Source: Cytophagaceae bacterium
GTDB taxonomy: Bacteria > Bacteroidota > Bacteroidia > Flavobacteriales > Flavobacteriaceae
Direction: 5' to 3'
Assembly: GCA_002712765.1 (NCBI GenBank)
Contig: PAUP01000019.1
Coordinates: 1 to 50,776 of the forward strand
Length of the DNA stretch: 50,776 bases
Below, piece after piece: positions 16,078-25,002 of this stretch. The translations under genes and the position numbers were made by a program. The notes below the pieces were generated by a model, which was given only the letters and a program-made list of their open reading frames with translations, did no database searches and was not told where the DNA came from. Numbering within the stretch: the first letter of the stretch is position 1; each line of letters starts with the position of its first letter.

Positions 16078-16966
16078 TATTGATCAGTTTCTTAATGCGG
16101 TTAAAGTCTTCTTCTGAAGAGAAGGGAATGGTGATTTTACCACGTCCATTTTTTGCGACTTTAACGTCTACCTTTGCGCCAAAATACTCTGCAAAATCTT
16201 TGACACCTTTACGTATAAATTTTGGTGTTTCTTCTTTTTCAGGAAGATCTGTCGTCTCTGTGTGGTGATAGTTTTTTACCAATGCCTCGGTTTGTCTCAC
16301 CGATAATTTATTGGCAATAATCTTTTCATAGATATCTAACTGATCTCCGGTATCGCTGATGTTAATTAAAGCGCGGCCATGCCCCATAGACAAAAAGCCG
16401 TCGCGCATTCCTGTCTGTACGATAGGATCGAGTTTGAGCAGGCGTAAGTAATTGGCGATGGTAGATCGGTTTTTACCTACACGCTCGCTCATTTGTTCTT
16501 GGGTCAATTGAATTTCGTCGATAAGACGTTGGTAAGACAAAGCAATTTCAATAGGATCGAGATCCTGACGTTGTATATTTTCGACCAGCGCCATTTCTAG
16601 ACTTTCCTGATCGTTGGCAATACGGATATAAGCGGGTATGGACTCATTACCCAGTAGTTTACTAGCCCTGTAGCGACGCTCTCCCGAGACCAGCTGATAT
16701 TTATTAAAGCCTAATTTGCGTACCGTAATAGGTTGAATAACGCCAAGCTCTCGTATAGACGAGGCGAGCTCGCGCAAGGTTTCTTCATTAAAACTGGACC
16801 TGGGTTGGAAGGGATTCACCTCAATATGGCCAAGTTCTAACTCGACGATATTGCCTACAACCTTGTCTGCATTTTTATCTTCGGCGCTTTGGATATCATT
16901 TTCAGGGTCTTTCAACAGTGCCGAAAGCCCGCGACCTAACGCTTGTTTTTTTGTTGCTTTAGCCAT
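16067..16966 (-). CDS. parB: Chromosome-partitioning protein ParB
   Basis: 299 residues, normal. It is the CTP-dependent clamp that binds parS and spreads. The N-terminal GRGLSALL (ParA-interacting region), the VNPFQPR and GERRYRA boxes of the ParB/Srx nuclease-like domain, a helix-turn-helix (LTQEQMSERVGKNRSTIANY) and a C-terminal dimerisation segment are all visible. It begins 4 nt after parA and overlaps the DUF5683 gene. No copy of the usual parS palindrome (TGTTTCACGTGAAACA type) was found in this window, so its binding sites are elsewhere. Confidence 0.96.
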   Translation of the reverse strand: MAKATKKQALGRGLSALLKDPENDIQSAEDKNADKVVGNIVELELGHIEVNPFQPRSSFNEETLRELASSIRELGVIQPITVRKLGFNKYQLVSGERRYRASKLLGNESIPAYIRIANDQESLEMALVENIQRQDLDPIEIALSYQRLIDEIQLTQEQMSERVGKNRSTIANYLRLLKLDPIVQTGMRDGFLSMGHGRALINISDTGDQLDIYEKIIANKLSVRQTEALVKNYHHTETTDLPEKEETPKFIRKGVKDFAEYFGAKVDVKVAKNGRGKITIPFSSEEDFNRIKKLINSAK

Positions 16967-16970
16967 AGTG

Positions 16971-17735
16971 CTAGCTGTTTTTTGTAATGAGCTCTTGTGC
17001 GAGACTCAAGTAGTTTGAAGCGCCCTTACTCCCCGCATCATAATTGATGATACTTTCGCCATAACTAGGAGCCTCACTAAGACGAACATTGCGCTGTATA
17101 ATGGTGTCAAATACCATTTCGCTAAAGTGTTTTTGCACTTCTTCTACCACTTGGTTAGAAAGTCGTAAACGCGAATCGTACATCGTTAACAACAAGCCCT
17201 CTATATCGAGTTCTTTGTTGTGAATTTTTTGAACACTTTTGATGGTATTCAAGAGTTTTCCTAAACCTTCTAACGCAAAATACTCACATTGAATAGGAAT
17301 AATAACAGCGTCAGAGGCCGTAAGCGCATTGAGGGTCAACAATCCTAACGATGGGGCACAGTCAATTAGTATATAATCATAACGATCTCGCAAATGACCA
17401 ATTGCCTTTTGCATCATATACTCTCGCGCCTCCTTATCTACTAGTTCAATTTCTATGGCTACTAGATCGATATGAGCAGGAATCAAATCCAAATTTGGCG
17501 AAGTGGTTTCTACAATGGCTTCTTCGGCGGCATTGGTATGCTCTAACAACTGATAGGTGCCTACAGCTACACTATCTACATCAATACCCAATCCTGAGGT
17601 GGCATTGGCTTGAGGATCGGCATCGATTAACAATACTTTTTTCTCAAGTACACCTAAGGAAGCGGCCAGATTGACCGAGGTTGTTGTTTTACCAACACCA
17701 CCCTTTTGATTTGCGATAGCAATTATTTTACCCAT
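16971..17735 (-). CDS. parA: Chromosome-partitioning ATPase ParA
   Basis: 254 residues. The deviant Walker A motif KGGVGKTTTSVNLAASL starts near residue 11 and the Walker A' / B regions are LLIDADPQANAT and YILIDCAPSLGLLT. The size and lack of an N-terminal DNA-binding domain place it with chromosomal Soj/ParA proteins. With ParB it moves origins apart. It is the first gene of the leftward parA-parB-DUF5683-dapB-lepB-wbqC series; no -7 promoter match was found just upstream. Confidence 0.96.
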   Translation of the reverse strand: MGKIIAIANQKGGVGKTTTSVNLAASLGVLEKKVLLIDADPQANATSGLGIDVDSVAVGTYQLLEHTNAAEEAIVETTSPNLDLIPAHIDLVAIEIELVDKEAREYMMQKAIGHLRDRYDYILIDCAPSLGLLTLNALTASDAVIIPIQCEYFALEGLGKLLNTIKSVQKIHNKELDIEGLLLTMYDSRLRLSNQVVEEVQKHFSEMVFDTIIQRNVRLSEAPSYGESIINYDAGSKGASNYLSLAQELITKNS

Positions 17736-17802
17736 AGATTATTCAGGACATTTGGAAGGTAAAAATACGATTAATAATGGGTATACAAAATGCTTTCAAA
17801 TG

Positions 17803-17830
17803 AAAAAGGCGATACATTCATATCGCCTTT
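17803..17830 (-). terminator. Likely terminator of the outer-membrane protein gene
   Basis: A 10-bp stem AAAGGCGATA / TATCGCCTTT with a 6-nt loop lies 24 nt beyond the stop of the gene at 17855-18970, followed on the minus strand by U-rich sequence. Confidence 0.65.
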
Positions 17831-17854
17831 ATCTATTGATATTGTGCTACCTAC

Positions 17855-18970
17855 TTAGAAATAATAATTTAGACCTAAGGTAACATATTGATTCTTAACA
17901 TCAAGATTTACAAAGGTATCTCCAGATGGGAATGACAACTCATTTGAGTAGTCAGAAATATATTGAACCATCACCCCCAAATAGTGATCATTATTCATTT
18001 TAAATCGGGCTCCTACCTTGGGTGCAAAAATGGGATTGCCACCGTCAATATTAAAATTAAGCCCATTGTAGTTTCCTTTAAAATGATCGCTAGTGGGACC
18101 AATGTGTACCCCAACGATAGGCACAATAGCGCCATTTTTATTAAAGTGATATTCCAGACCGGCAAGTAGCCTGTAGGTATTGGTTCTAAAAGAGAGTGGG
18201 GTAGTGCCATCGGTAAAGTCTTTTTCTCCGGCAAATGCTGCTTGCGCCTCTAATGAGAAAAAGAGATTGCCTTGAAGTGATCCAAAAAAGTTAGGCGAGG
18301 CAATTACCCCAACACCTATTTGTCCCGAGAGCATGCTCTCGGTATCTGAGGCGTCATTAATCGTGACCCTATTGAGTCCTGCACCGCCTCCCACATAAAA
18401 ACGCATTTGATCTGGTCCAAAAGCATTGGCACGTTCAATCTCACTAGCTGTGGGTGCATAGTTACCTTTGTCACAGTTTGCATAGCGATCAAAAATAGCA
18501 ATAACATCAGAACGATCGTTGATGCTATTTTGGTATAAGCGATCCCTTATCGTATTACAATCATTAAACAATACCGCCAAAATACCCGGCACTCTAGCTT
18601 TATCTTCCTTTAGATCAAAAGCTTGAGAAGTACCGTTAGCTTTAGTAATCAAAAAAGCATTTTTGTTTATTTGATAGAGTTGACCAATACCCGATTGATC
18701 GGAAATGGCATTGACAAAATAGGTTTGATCTCCAACCATTTGCTTGGTATAAGCTTTGCCATTTAACTCGACCCCAATTACTCGGTCAAACCCGAGTAAG
18801 CGGGTATCATAACCTTCTTTAATAGTGATCTGATTAGTAGCGTAGTTGATGGCAAGTCTACCTTCAATAGTGAGATTGTCTGAAGTGGTGATACTACCCT
18901 TGGACAGGCGTTGCGCATTTAAGGGTAATAGAAAAAGTGCGCAACATAGCGTAAGGAACATTCTTTTCAT
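17855..18970 (-). CDS. Outer-membrane beta-barrel protein, function unknown
   Basis: 371 residues with a signal peptide (about 1-19). The first half (to about residue 170) is a soluble region beginning with strands such as GSITTSDNLTIEGRL. The second half is a run of amphipathic strands typical of a barrel (RFYVGGGAGLNRVTI, YRLLAGLEYHF, YLGVMVQYISDYS) and the protein ends in YYF, the aromatic terminus recognised by the BAM machinery. It has a strong promoter of its own and a terminator, so it is monocistronic. It resembles general PorT/OmpA-like Bacteroidota barrels, and I cannot assign a substrate. Confidence 0.8.
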   Translation of the reverse strand: MKRMFLTLCCALFLLPLNAQRLSKGSITTSDNLTIEGRLAINYATNQITIKEGYDTRLLGFDRVIGVELNGKAYTKQMVGDQTYFVNAISDQSGIGQLYQINKNAFLITKANGTSQAFDLKEDKARVPGILAVLFNDCNTIRDRLYQNSINDRSDVIAIFDRYANCDKGNYAPTASEIERANAFGPDQMRFYVGGGAGLNRVTINDASDTESMLSGQIGVGVIASPNFFGSLQGNLFFSLEAQAAFAGEKDFTDGTTPLSFRTNTYRLLAGLEYHFNKNGAIVPIVGVHIGPTSDHFKGNYNGLNFNIDGGNPIFAPKVGARFKMNNDHYLGVMVQYISDYSNELSFPSGDTFVNLDVKNQYVTLGLNYYF

Positions 18971-19059
18971 AGTAGGATTATTTTAAAATTATAGCCTCAA
19001 AAATCGTGCAAATTGGAGCTTTAGGAGGTAGTCCCGATAAAGGTTTATCTCATGTAAGG

Positions 19060-19088
19060 CAAATATAAAAATCGAAATCTATTTCAAA
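19060..19088 (-). promoter_or_regulatory. Strong promoter for the outer-membrane protein gene
   Basis: Minus strand: TTTG (19085-19088), 16-17 nt, TATATTTG (19060-19067). This matches the Bacteroidota consensus and predicts a 5' leader of about 85 nt before the start at 18970. Confidence 0.75.
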
Positions 19089-19352
19089 CCAGTTATTGAT
19101 AGGCTACCTGCTCCAGAGTACAACAGATAAGATACAACAGCAAAAGTGATTCTCAAAATAAATGAAGTGATGGATTAGGGGTAACAAAAGTATGTAGGAG
19201 GTATCTATACACAAAGAAGCTTACCTGACCTATCGGTTGTCGCGTAGATGAAACATAAAGTAAATTTCTACGATAGATTTCCCTAAAAAGAAACATAGGC
19301 GCGACAACATCTTAAACATATGGCGAAGCTATGTTTAGAAAACGACATCAGT
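19089..19352. other. Intergenic stretch with inverted repeats
   Basis: No convincing gene. It contains GTTGTCGCG (19236-19244) and its complement CGCGACAAC (19300-19308), flanking 55 nt that include two copies of GAAACATA. A second hairpin follows, TAAACATA / TATGTTTA (19313-19320 / 19330-19337, loop 9), just beyond the stop of the gene at 19353; it lacks a U run, so it is not a standard terminator. The nested repeats could be a structured RNA or a decayed element. Confidence 0.45.
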
Positions 19353-19709
19353 TTAGGTAGATTTCTTAACAAAATCGATAAGCGCTTTTGATTTTTTACT
19401 ACTATCTAGATAGAGTTCATACCCTGTTTCTAGTTCAAAAGACTGTTCTTGCTTAGGCTCGATTGTTTTTTCTAAGATAATTTTGCCTGCTTTTTGGATA
19501 CGAACTCCGAGGACATTTTGGCCTATATTTTTGACCCTGGCAATACTTTCACTGGTTTTATAGGGATTGAGTACAGCGTCTTGTCCGGGGCCTTTCCCAG
19601 TAATTGACATGCTTTGTGTTCCATCCAGTGATATGGTAGTTTGGGCTTGTAACTGGGCTGTACAAATCAAAGCGACTAGGGTAAAAACAAATTGGACTAT
19701 TTTTTTCAT
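19353..19709 (-). CDS. Small secreted protein of unknown function
   Basis: 118 residues. A clear signal peptide (about 1-22, ending QLQAQ) is followed by a mostly beta-strand mature domain (TISLDGTQSMSITGKGPG, LGVRIQKAGKIILEKTI) and a short Lys-rich end. No domain is recognised. The protein is too small for an outer-membrane barrel and has no lipobox, so it is probably periplasmic or released. It starts 27 nt after the methylmalonyl-CoA mutase stop and may be the tail gene of that operon. Confidence 0.75.
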   Translation of the reverse strand: MKKIVQFVFTLVALICTAQLQAQTTISLDGTQSMSITGKGPGQDAVLNPYKTSESIARVKNIGQNVLGVRIQKAGKIILEKTIEPKQEQSFELETGYELYLDSSKKSKALIDFVKKST

Positions 19710-19736
19710 ATGAAAAGATAGTGATTTATCCCTGTA

Positions 19737-21872
19737 TTATTTGGAGGTTGCAATCAATATTTCGAGCAAACTAATGGCAGCTTCGCTAATTTTGGTCCCA
19801 GGTCCAAAAACAGCTGCAGCTCCTGCATCAAACAAGAATTGATAATCCTGTTGTGGGATGACCCCTCCTACGATCACCATAATGTCTTCACGTCCTAGTG
19901 CTTTTAATTCGGCAATGACCTGAGGCACCAAGGTTTTGTGTCCTGCGGCAAGCGATGACACCCCTAGTATGTGGACGTCATTTTCCATAGCCTGCTTGGC
20001 TGCTTCTTTTGGCGTTTGAAACAAAGGTCCTATATCTACATCAAAACCAATGTCGGCATAGCCGGTAGCTACCACCTTTGCGCCACGATCGTGACCATCT
20101 TGTCCCATCTTGGCAATCATAATTCTAGGACGGCGTCCATCCTGAATGGCAAAAGTGTTGGCGAGTTCTTGTGCTTTCGCGAAAGCGGGATCCTTCTTCA
20201 TCTCTTTACTATAAACACCACTAAACGATCTAATAGCGGCTTTGTGACGTCCGTACACCTTCTCTAAGGCTTGGGATATTTCTCCTAGGGTAGCCCTTGC
20301 TCTAGCGGCATCTACAGCTAGTTCGAGCATATTGCCACTGTTGGTCTGAGCAGCTTGGGTAAGTTTATCGAGTGCCGTTTGCACCGCTTGGTCATTTCTT
20401 TGTGCCTTTGTCGCTTCTAGACGGTGTAATTGACCTTCTCTTACTTTGGTATTATCGACTTCTAATATATCGAGATGCTCATCTTCGGTAGGGCGGTATT
20501 TGTTAACTCCTACAATGATATCATTACCACTGTCAATACGGGCTTGTTTGCGAGCAGCAGCTTCTTCTATGCGTAACTTTGGGATACCAGCTTCAATGGC
20601 TTTGGTCATACCTCCTAAGTCTTCTACTTCTTGTATCAGTGACCATGCTTTTTGAGCTATCTCGTCTGTAAGCGATTCTACATAGTAGCTTCCTGCCCAG
20701 GGATCTACTGTTTTGGTGATAAAGGTTTCTTGTTGTAGGTATATTTGCGTATTACGAGCAATACGTGCCGAAAAATCGGTAGGTAAGGCAATGGCCTCAT
20801 CAAGTGCATTGGTATGTAAGCTCTGTGTGCCTCCAAAAGCTGCCGCTGCCGCTTCAATACAAGTGCGGGCTACATTGTTAAACGGATCTTGTTCTGTAAG
20901 GCTCCATCCGCTGGTTTGACAATGCGTACGCAAAGCCAAAGATTTAGGGTTTTTTGGCTCAAATTGAGCCACAATTTTTGCCCACAGCATTCTGGCAGCT
21001 CTCATTTTGGCGATTTCCATAAAATGATTCATGCCAATGGCCCAAAAAAAGGAAAGTCGCGGGGCAAAGGCATCAATGTCCATGCCTGCTGCTATTCCAG
21101 TTTTGATATATTCTAAACCATCGGCTAGAGTGTAGGCCAGTTCAATATCACAGGTCGCTCCAGCTTCTTGCATATGATATCCAGATATAGATATCGAATT
21201 GAATTTGGGCATGTGTTTGGCGGTATATTCAAAAATATCTGAGATGATACGCATCGAGGGCGTAGGTGGGTAGATATAGGTATTACGCACCATAAACTCC
21301 TTCAAAATATCGTTTTGGATCGTACCCGATAATAATGCTGGTGCTACGCCTTGTTCTTCGGCAGCAACAATATAAAAAGCCATAATGGGAAGTACCGCCC
21401 CGTTCATGGTCATAGACACAGACATTTTGTCGAGTGGTATTTGATCAAACAACAACTTCATGTCTTCGACAGAGTCTATGGCTACGCCTGCCTTTCCTAC
21501 ATCACCAACCACTCGCTCGTGATCACTGTCGTACCCTCGGTGGGTAGCTAGATCAAAAGCAACAGACAATCCTTTTTGTCCTGCAGCGAGATTACGCCTG
21601 TAAAAAGCGTTACTTTCTTCGGCTGTAGAGAAACCTGCATATTGACGAATCGTCCATGGCCGCCTTACATACATAGTGCTATAAGGGCCTCTAAGATAAG
21701 GTGGTTTTCCTGCAATAAAGTCTAGGTGAGATAACTTCTCACGATCCTCTTGGGTATAGGTTTTCTTAACTTTAATCCCCTCTGCGGTATCGCTAGTTTC
21801 TTGACGTTGTTTGCCAGTAGCAGTCAATGCGAGACTATCTAATGTAATATGACTCAGTGATCTTCTCCCCAT
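19737..21872 (-). CDS. scpA: Methylmalonyl-CoA mutase, large (catalytic) subunit
   Basis: 711 residues, full length. It is the B12-dependent enzyme that interconverts methylmalonyl-CoA and succinyl-CoA. The N-terminal barrel shows [20 protein letters not shown] and the substrate-contact region [12 protein letters not shown]. The C-terminal cobalamin domain has the DxHxxG motif in [10 protein letters not shown], followed by [12 protein letters not shown] and [11 protein letters not shown] palindrome copy encodes DPAFAKAQ in the linker before the B12 domain. The operon order (upstream to downstream) is small subunit, lipoprotein, large subunit. The symbol mutB is also used for this gene. Confidence 0.95.
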   Translation of the reverse strand: MGRRSLSHITLDSLALTATGKQRQETSDTAEGIKVKKTYTQEDREKLSHLDFIAGKPPYLRGPYSTMYVRRPWTIRQYAGFSTAEESNAFYRRNLAAGQKGLSVAFDLATHRGYDSDHERVVGDVGKAGVAIDSVEDMKLLFDQIPLDKMSVSMTMNGAVLPIMAFYIVAAEEQGVAPALLSGTIQNDILKEFMVRNTYIYPPTPSMRIISDIFEYTAKHMPKFNSISISGYHMQEAGATCDIELAYTLADGLEYIKTGIAAGMDIDAFAPRLSFFWAIGMNHFMEIAKMRAARMLWAKIVAQFEPKNPKSLALRTHCQTSGWSLTEQDPFNNVARTCIEAAAAAFGGTQSLHTNALDEAIALPTDFSARIARNTQIYLQQETFITKTVDPWAGSYYVESLTDEIAQKAWSLIQEVEDLGGMTKAIEAGIPKLRIEEAAARKQARIDSGNDIIVGVNKYRPTEDEHLDILEVDNTKVREGQLHRLEATKAQRNDQAVQTALDKLTQAAQTNSGNMLELAVDAARARATLGEISQALEKVYGRHKAAIRSFSGVYSKEMKKDPAFAKAQELANTFAIQDGRRPRIMIAKMGQDGHDRGAKVVATGYADIGFDVDIGPLFQTPKEAAKQAMENDVHILGVSSLAAGHKTLVPQVIAELKALGREDIMVIVGGVIPQQDYQFLFDAGAAAVFGPGTKISEAAISLLEILIATSK
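20173..20186. repeat. Palindrome GCTTTCGCGAAAGC, copy 6
   Basis: Exact copy in the mutase large-subunit gene, read AFAKA just ahead of the B12-binding domain. Confidence 0.95.
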
Positions 21873-21881
21873 TAGTGATTG

Positions 21882-22466
21882 TTATTTGGATGCAGTAGGT
21901 GTAAATTCGACATTAGCCAAGTATTGATAATAACCATCAAGAGCTACATACATCGCTAGATGACGCTGTCTATCTAGTGCTCTGCCTTTGTTTCTCATAC
22001 GAGTGTCAAAAAGTGCGGGGTTCATGCTATTGCTTTCTACTAGCGCCTTAATGGTCTTTTTAATGCCATTGTCTTCTATGCCCTCAATAATGCATTGCAC
22101 GGCAGGATGCGCATAGTTTAAATTGCTGTGGTTTCCTCCTGCAATAATGATGTTTTCGCTTCTTAGCGCCTCGAGTATTTTTTTGCTGTGCTCGCTGGGA
22201 AGCTTTTTATATTCGGCAGCACCTTTTAAACCTGGAAATAGATATTTACCATAGGCGTTATACCTGCGTTTGTTTTCTGGGTCATAATTGCGCATGATGT
22301 CATCTTCAAAACTAAGCAACGCTTCATGCAATAGGGCGTTGGTCTCGGCCCCGCAATCTACCGCTTGTTCTACATCGCTATACTTATAATCAATAGCTAC
22401 TTTGTTTGTGGATGGTTTACAGCTCACTAATAGTACAAGGAGACAAATACAAGGAATTGTTTTCAT
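21882..22466 (-). CDS. Lipoprotein of unknown function within the methylmalonyl-CoA mutase operon
   Basis: 194 residues. A lipoprotein signal ends in LLVSC at about residue 16. The mature protein is largely helical, with conserved-looking segments ALLSFEDDIMRNYDPENKRR, an IIAGGNHSNLNYAHP motif and a C-terminal RQRHLAMYVALDGYY. I recognise no domain. It sits between the two mutase subunit genes, 9 nt from the large subunit and 4 nt from the small subunit, so it is made together with them even though they are cytoplasmic and this is an envelope protein. Confidence 0.78.
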   Translation of the reverse strand: MKTIPCICLLVLLVSCKPSTNKVAIDYKYSDVEQAVDCGAETNALLHEALLSFEDDIMRNYDPENKRRYNAYGKYLFPGLKGAAEYKKLPSEHSKKILEALRSENIIIAGGNHSNLNYAHPAVQCIIEGIEDNGIKKTIKALVESNSMNPALFDTRMRNKGRALDRQRHLAMYVALDGYYQYLANVEFTPTASK

Positions 22467-22470
22467 AGAT

Positions 22471-23865
22471 TTATTTATTGTTTTCGGTTGCTAAACGTTG
22501 TTGTTCTAAAGATTCTGACAATCGTTTGGTAATGATAGGAACGATGATCGTCTTTCTGGGTTTTATTTTTAGAAAAGGGTATAATTCTATAGTATCTTGC
22601 ATGGTGTCATCTGGGTTGGGATGCTTATTGGTCCCTAATAAAATAAGCTCACCTTGGTCAAACTGCTGCTGTTCTCTATCGGCACTTTCTTTTATTTTGC
22701 GCTGGATCACACCGTCTTTGAGCTGTCGTAATAAGCCACCGTTTTCTTCTAGCGTTTTAAAAAGCGATAAGGCATTGGAAGCCAATTTTTCTGTAATAGC
22801 CTCAACATAATAAGAACCACTAGCAGGATTACTCACCGCCTCAAAATAACTTTCCTCTTTTAAAATAATGAGCTGATTACGAGCAATACGCTGGCCAAAA
22901 TCATTGGTCTTGTGATAGATAGCATCATAAGGCATATTTACCACAGCATTGGCCCCTCCAAGTATGGCGCTCATAGCCTCGGTGGTGGTGCGCAACATAT
23001 TGGTGTTGTAATCGTACAGCGTTTTGTTGCGTTTGCTGGGATGGGCAATAATCGCTACGTCTACATCTGGGAGTAGCTCCTTATGGGCCTCGAGCAGTAC
23101 AGCAGTTAATTGTCGCAATGCGCGCAGCTTGGCTATTTCAAAAAAATAATGCGATCCTACGGCTACGGTATAGGTGATTTTCGAGGGGCTTCCGCCTTTT
23201 TCTTCTATGAGGTGCAAATATTCGTTGAGTTGGCCTAGGCCATAAGCGAGTTGCTGCGTCATAGTAGCCCCGGCATTTTGGTATTGCCTAAGATCGATGG
23301 TGATACCGCGATTTTCTTTGCTCGATATAATTTGTGTAAAATGATCGAGATCTGCCGGCATCGACACATGCCAATTGCCATCTTCGATAAGATGGGCTAT
23401 AGGGTCTAAGGTGATGGTGATGGTGACCGCTTTCGCGAAAGCGTAAGACGACAAAGCCGCATAAAATTCTGGATTGAGAAACTGCAATTCAAAATACATC
23501 GGAATGTTGTGGGTGATCACATCGTCCAATAACATTTCGATGTCGAAAGGCTGGGCCGCGGTAAAAAATAAAAGAGTTGCTCCTCCGGTAATCGCTTTTT
23601 GTGCCAATGATGCAGCTTTGACAGGATCTGAGATATAAATAGCTTCTCCAATATGCCATTGCTGCGGCAAACCTGGTACAGCCAAAACCTGAGTTTGTTC
23701 ATCGCTGTGGTAAAAGGGTTTGATATCAATACCTTCATTTGTAGACCACAGCAGGGTATCATTATAAGAAGCCCCTTTTAAATCGTATTGTATTTGCTGT
23801 TTAAAAGCTTTGGCAGAATACGATTCGAACTCGGTAAACAGATCAGTCTTTTTCATTTTTGGCAA
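22471..23865 (-). CDS. mutA: Methylmalonyl-CoA mutase, small subunit
   Basis: 464 residues. It is homologous to the barrel of the large subunit (for example RIARNQLIILKEESYFEAV, SNPASGSYYVEAITEKL) but lacks the DxHxxG cobalamin motif and ends where the B12-binding domain would begin, so it is shorter than the roughly 620-residue classical small subunit. Such subunits are non-catalytic and stabilise the large subunit. The start overlaps the FtsB-like gene by about 20 nt; a second ATG three codons in (MKKTDLF) would shorten the overlap. A palindrome copy is read YAFAKAV. Confidence 0.9.
   Translation of the reverse strand: MPKMKKTDLFTEFESYSAKAFKQQIQYDLKGASYNDTLLWSTNEGIDIKPFYHSDEQTQVLAVPGLPQQWHIGEAIYISDPVKAASLAQKAITGGATLLFFTAAQPFDIEMLLDDVITHNIPMYFELQFLNPEFYAALSSYAFAKAVTITITLDPIAHLIEDGNWHVSMPADLDHFTQIISSKENRGITIDLRQYQNAGATMTQQLAYGLGQLNEYLHLIEEKGGSPSKITYTVAVGSHYFFEIAKLRALRQLTAVLLEAHKELLPDVDVAIIAHPSKRNKTLYDYNTNMLRTTTEAMSAILGGANAVVNMPYDAIYHKTNDFGQRIARNQLIILKEESYFEAVSNPASGSYYVEAITEKLASNALSLFKTLEENGGLLRQLKDGVIQRKIKESADREQQQFDQGELILLGTNKHPNPDDTMQDTIELYPFLKIKPRKTIIVPIITKRLSESLEQQRLATENNK
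23429..23442. repeat. Palindrome GCTTTCGCGAAAGC, copy 7
   Basis: Exact copy in the mutase small-subunit gene, read AFAKA. It is the last exact copy before an 18-kb stretch without any. Confidence 0.95.
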
Positions 23866-24175
23866 TGCTATCTTCGTATTCTATAATATAAATTTCTTCA
23901 GTATTCTTTTTCATCAGGTATTCTTCACGCGCAAAGCGCTCTAAACCTGCGCTATCCAAGAGCATATTTTTCTGGACCGTGTCATTTTTAATGCTCTTTT
24001 TAAAATGCTCAATATTGCCTTGCAATTTATCAATTTCCTGATCCAATTCTCGATGTAAAAGCCAAGAACTACCATCAAAAAAGAACATCCAAATCAAAAA
24101 AATGATAAAAATTAATAAGTACTTATTACTTAAAATTTTAAACCATTTTTTTTGTCTCAGCGCTTTAAACCCCAT
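23843..24175 (-). CDS. Septum formation initiator family protein (FtsB/DivIC-like)
   Basis: 110 residues. The layout is that of FtsB/DivIC: a short basic N-terminus, one membrane helix (about 18-36, YLLIFIIFLIWMFFFDG), then a coiled coil (about 40-80) and a short C-terminal domain with ERFAREEYLMKKNTEEIYI, the conserved part of the family. These proteins link FtsL and FtsQ in the divisome. It lies 13 nt after udk and its end overlaps the mutase small-subunit gene, so cell division, pyrimidine salvage and mutase genes appear to share a transcript. Confidence 0.88.
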   Translation of the reverse strand: MGFKALRQKKWFKILSNKYLLIFIIFLIWMFFFDGSSWLLHRELDQEIDKLQGNIEHFKKSIKNDTVQKNMLLDSAGLERFAREEYLMKKNTEEIYIIEYEDSIAKNEKD

Positions 24176-24188
24176 AGTTGTAAATATA

Positions 24189-24806
24189 CTAAAACCCCGC
24201 TGATACGCGCTCGTTTATTATGGTACGAACGATGTCTATGGCCACATTATTATAGCGATTGTTTGGGATAATGATATCGGCAAACTCTTTGGTGGGTTCT
24301 ATAAATTGCTGGTGCATAGGCTTTAAAGTGGTTTGATAGCGCTGTAGCACTTCTTCCAGATCGCGACCTCTTTCGGCTATATCTCTTTTGAGCCTGCGTA
24401 TCAGGCGCTCATCACTATCTGCGTGCACAAAGACTTTGATGTCAAATAATTCGCGTATCGTCGGATCGGTCAAAATTAATATTCCTTCTACGACCAATAC
24501 CTTGGTGGGGCTTGTCAAAACTGTTTCTTGGGTGCGATTGTGTGCTACAAAAGAATATTCTGGCTGTAATATTGAGCGGCCTTCTTTTAACTCTTTAAGA
24601 TGCTCACATAACAATTGAAAATCTATAGCATTGGGATGGTCAAAATTAACAAGAACTCTATCCTTCATCTCGAGATGCGAGAGATCTTTGTAATACGAAT
24701 CCTGAGATATAACAGTGACCTGACCATCAGGAAAATCTGAAACTATTTGTTCGACCACGGTGGTTTTTCCGCTTCCTGTGCCACCCCCAATTCCTATGAT
24801 AAGCAT
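24189..24806 (-). CDS. udk: Uridine kinase
   Basis: 205 residues, the standard length. It phosphorylates uridine and cytidine in pyrimidine salvage. The P-loop GGGTGSGKTT is at residues 7-16; the SQDSYYKDLS segment holds the catalytic Asp, NFDHPNAID follows, and RRLKRDIAERGRDLEEVL is the lid region. It is first of a probable udk-ftsB-mutA operon. A TACCTTTG -7 element lies 17 nt upstream. Confidence 0.95.
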   Translation of the reverse strand: MLIIGIGGGTGSGKTTVVEQIVSDFPDGQVTVISQDSYYKDLSHLEMKDRVLVNFDHPNAIDFQLLCEHLKELKEGRSILQPEYSFVAHNRTQETVLTSPTKVLVVEGILILTDPTIRELFDIKVFVHADSDERLIRRLKRDIAERGRDLEEVLQRYQTTLKPMHQQFIEPTKEFADIIIPNNRYNNVAIDIVRTIINERVSAGF

Positions 24807-24822
24807 ACATTAAATTTTGCCA

Positions 24823-24830
24823 CAAAGGTA
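24823..24830 (-). promoter_or_regulatory. -7 element for udk
   Basis: TACCTTTG on the minus strand is a full match to TAnnTTTG, 17 nt from the udk start. No good -33 box is seen. Confidence 0.55.
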
Positions 24831-25002
24831 GCAAATTGAAAAGGAGAAACGAAGCACGCACTATAGATTAAACCAGAATGTAGTGACATAGCGAATGCCC
24901 AAAAAATCGGATCTTCATTCTCTATTTTTGAACTAAAAGCACGACAATAAATGTGCGGCCTAGTACAAAAAACCAACACGTTAATTTTTCGGGCATTCTA
25001 TG

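Noticed and set aside
16067-17735. Origin or parS region near parAB
   Set aside because: I searched by eye for parS-like TGTTTCACGTGAAACA, DnaA-box clusters and dnaA. None is present, so I do not claim an origin here.
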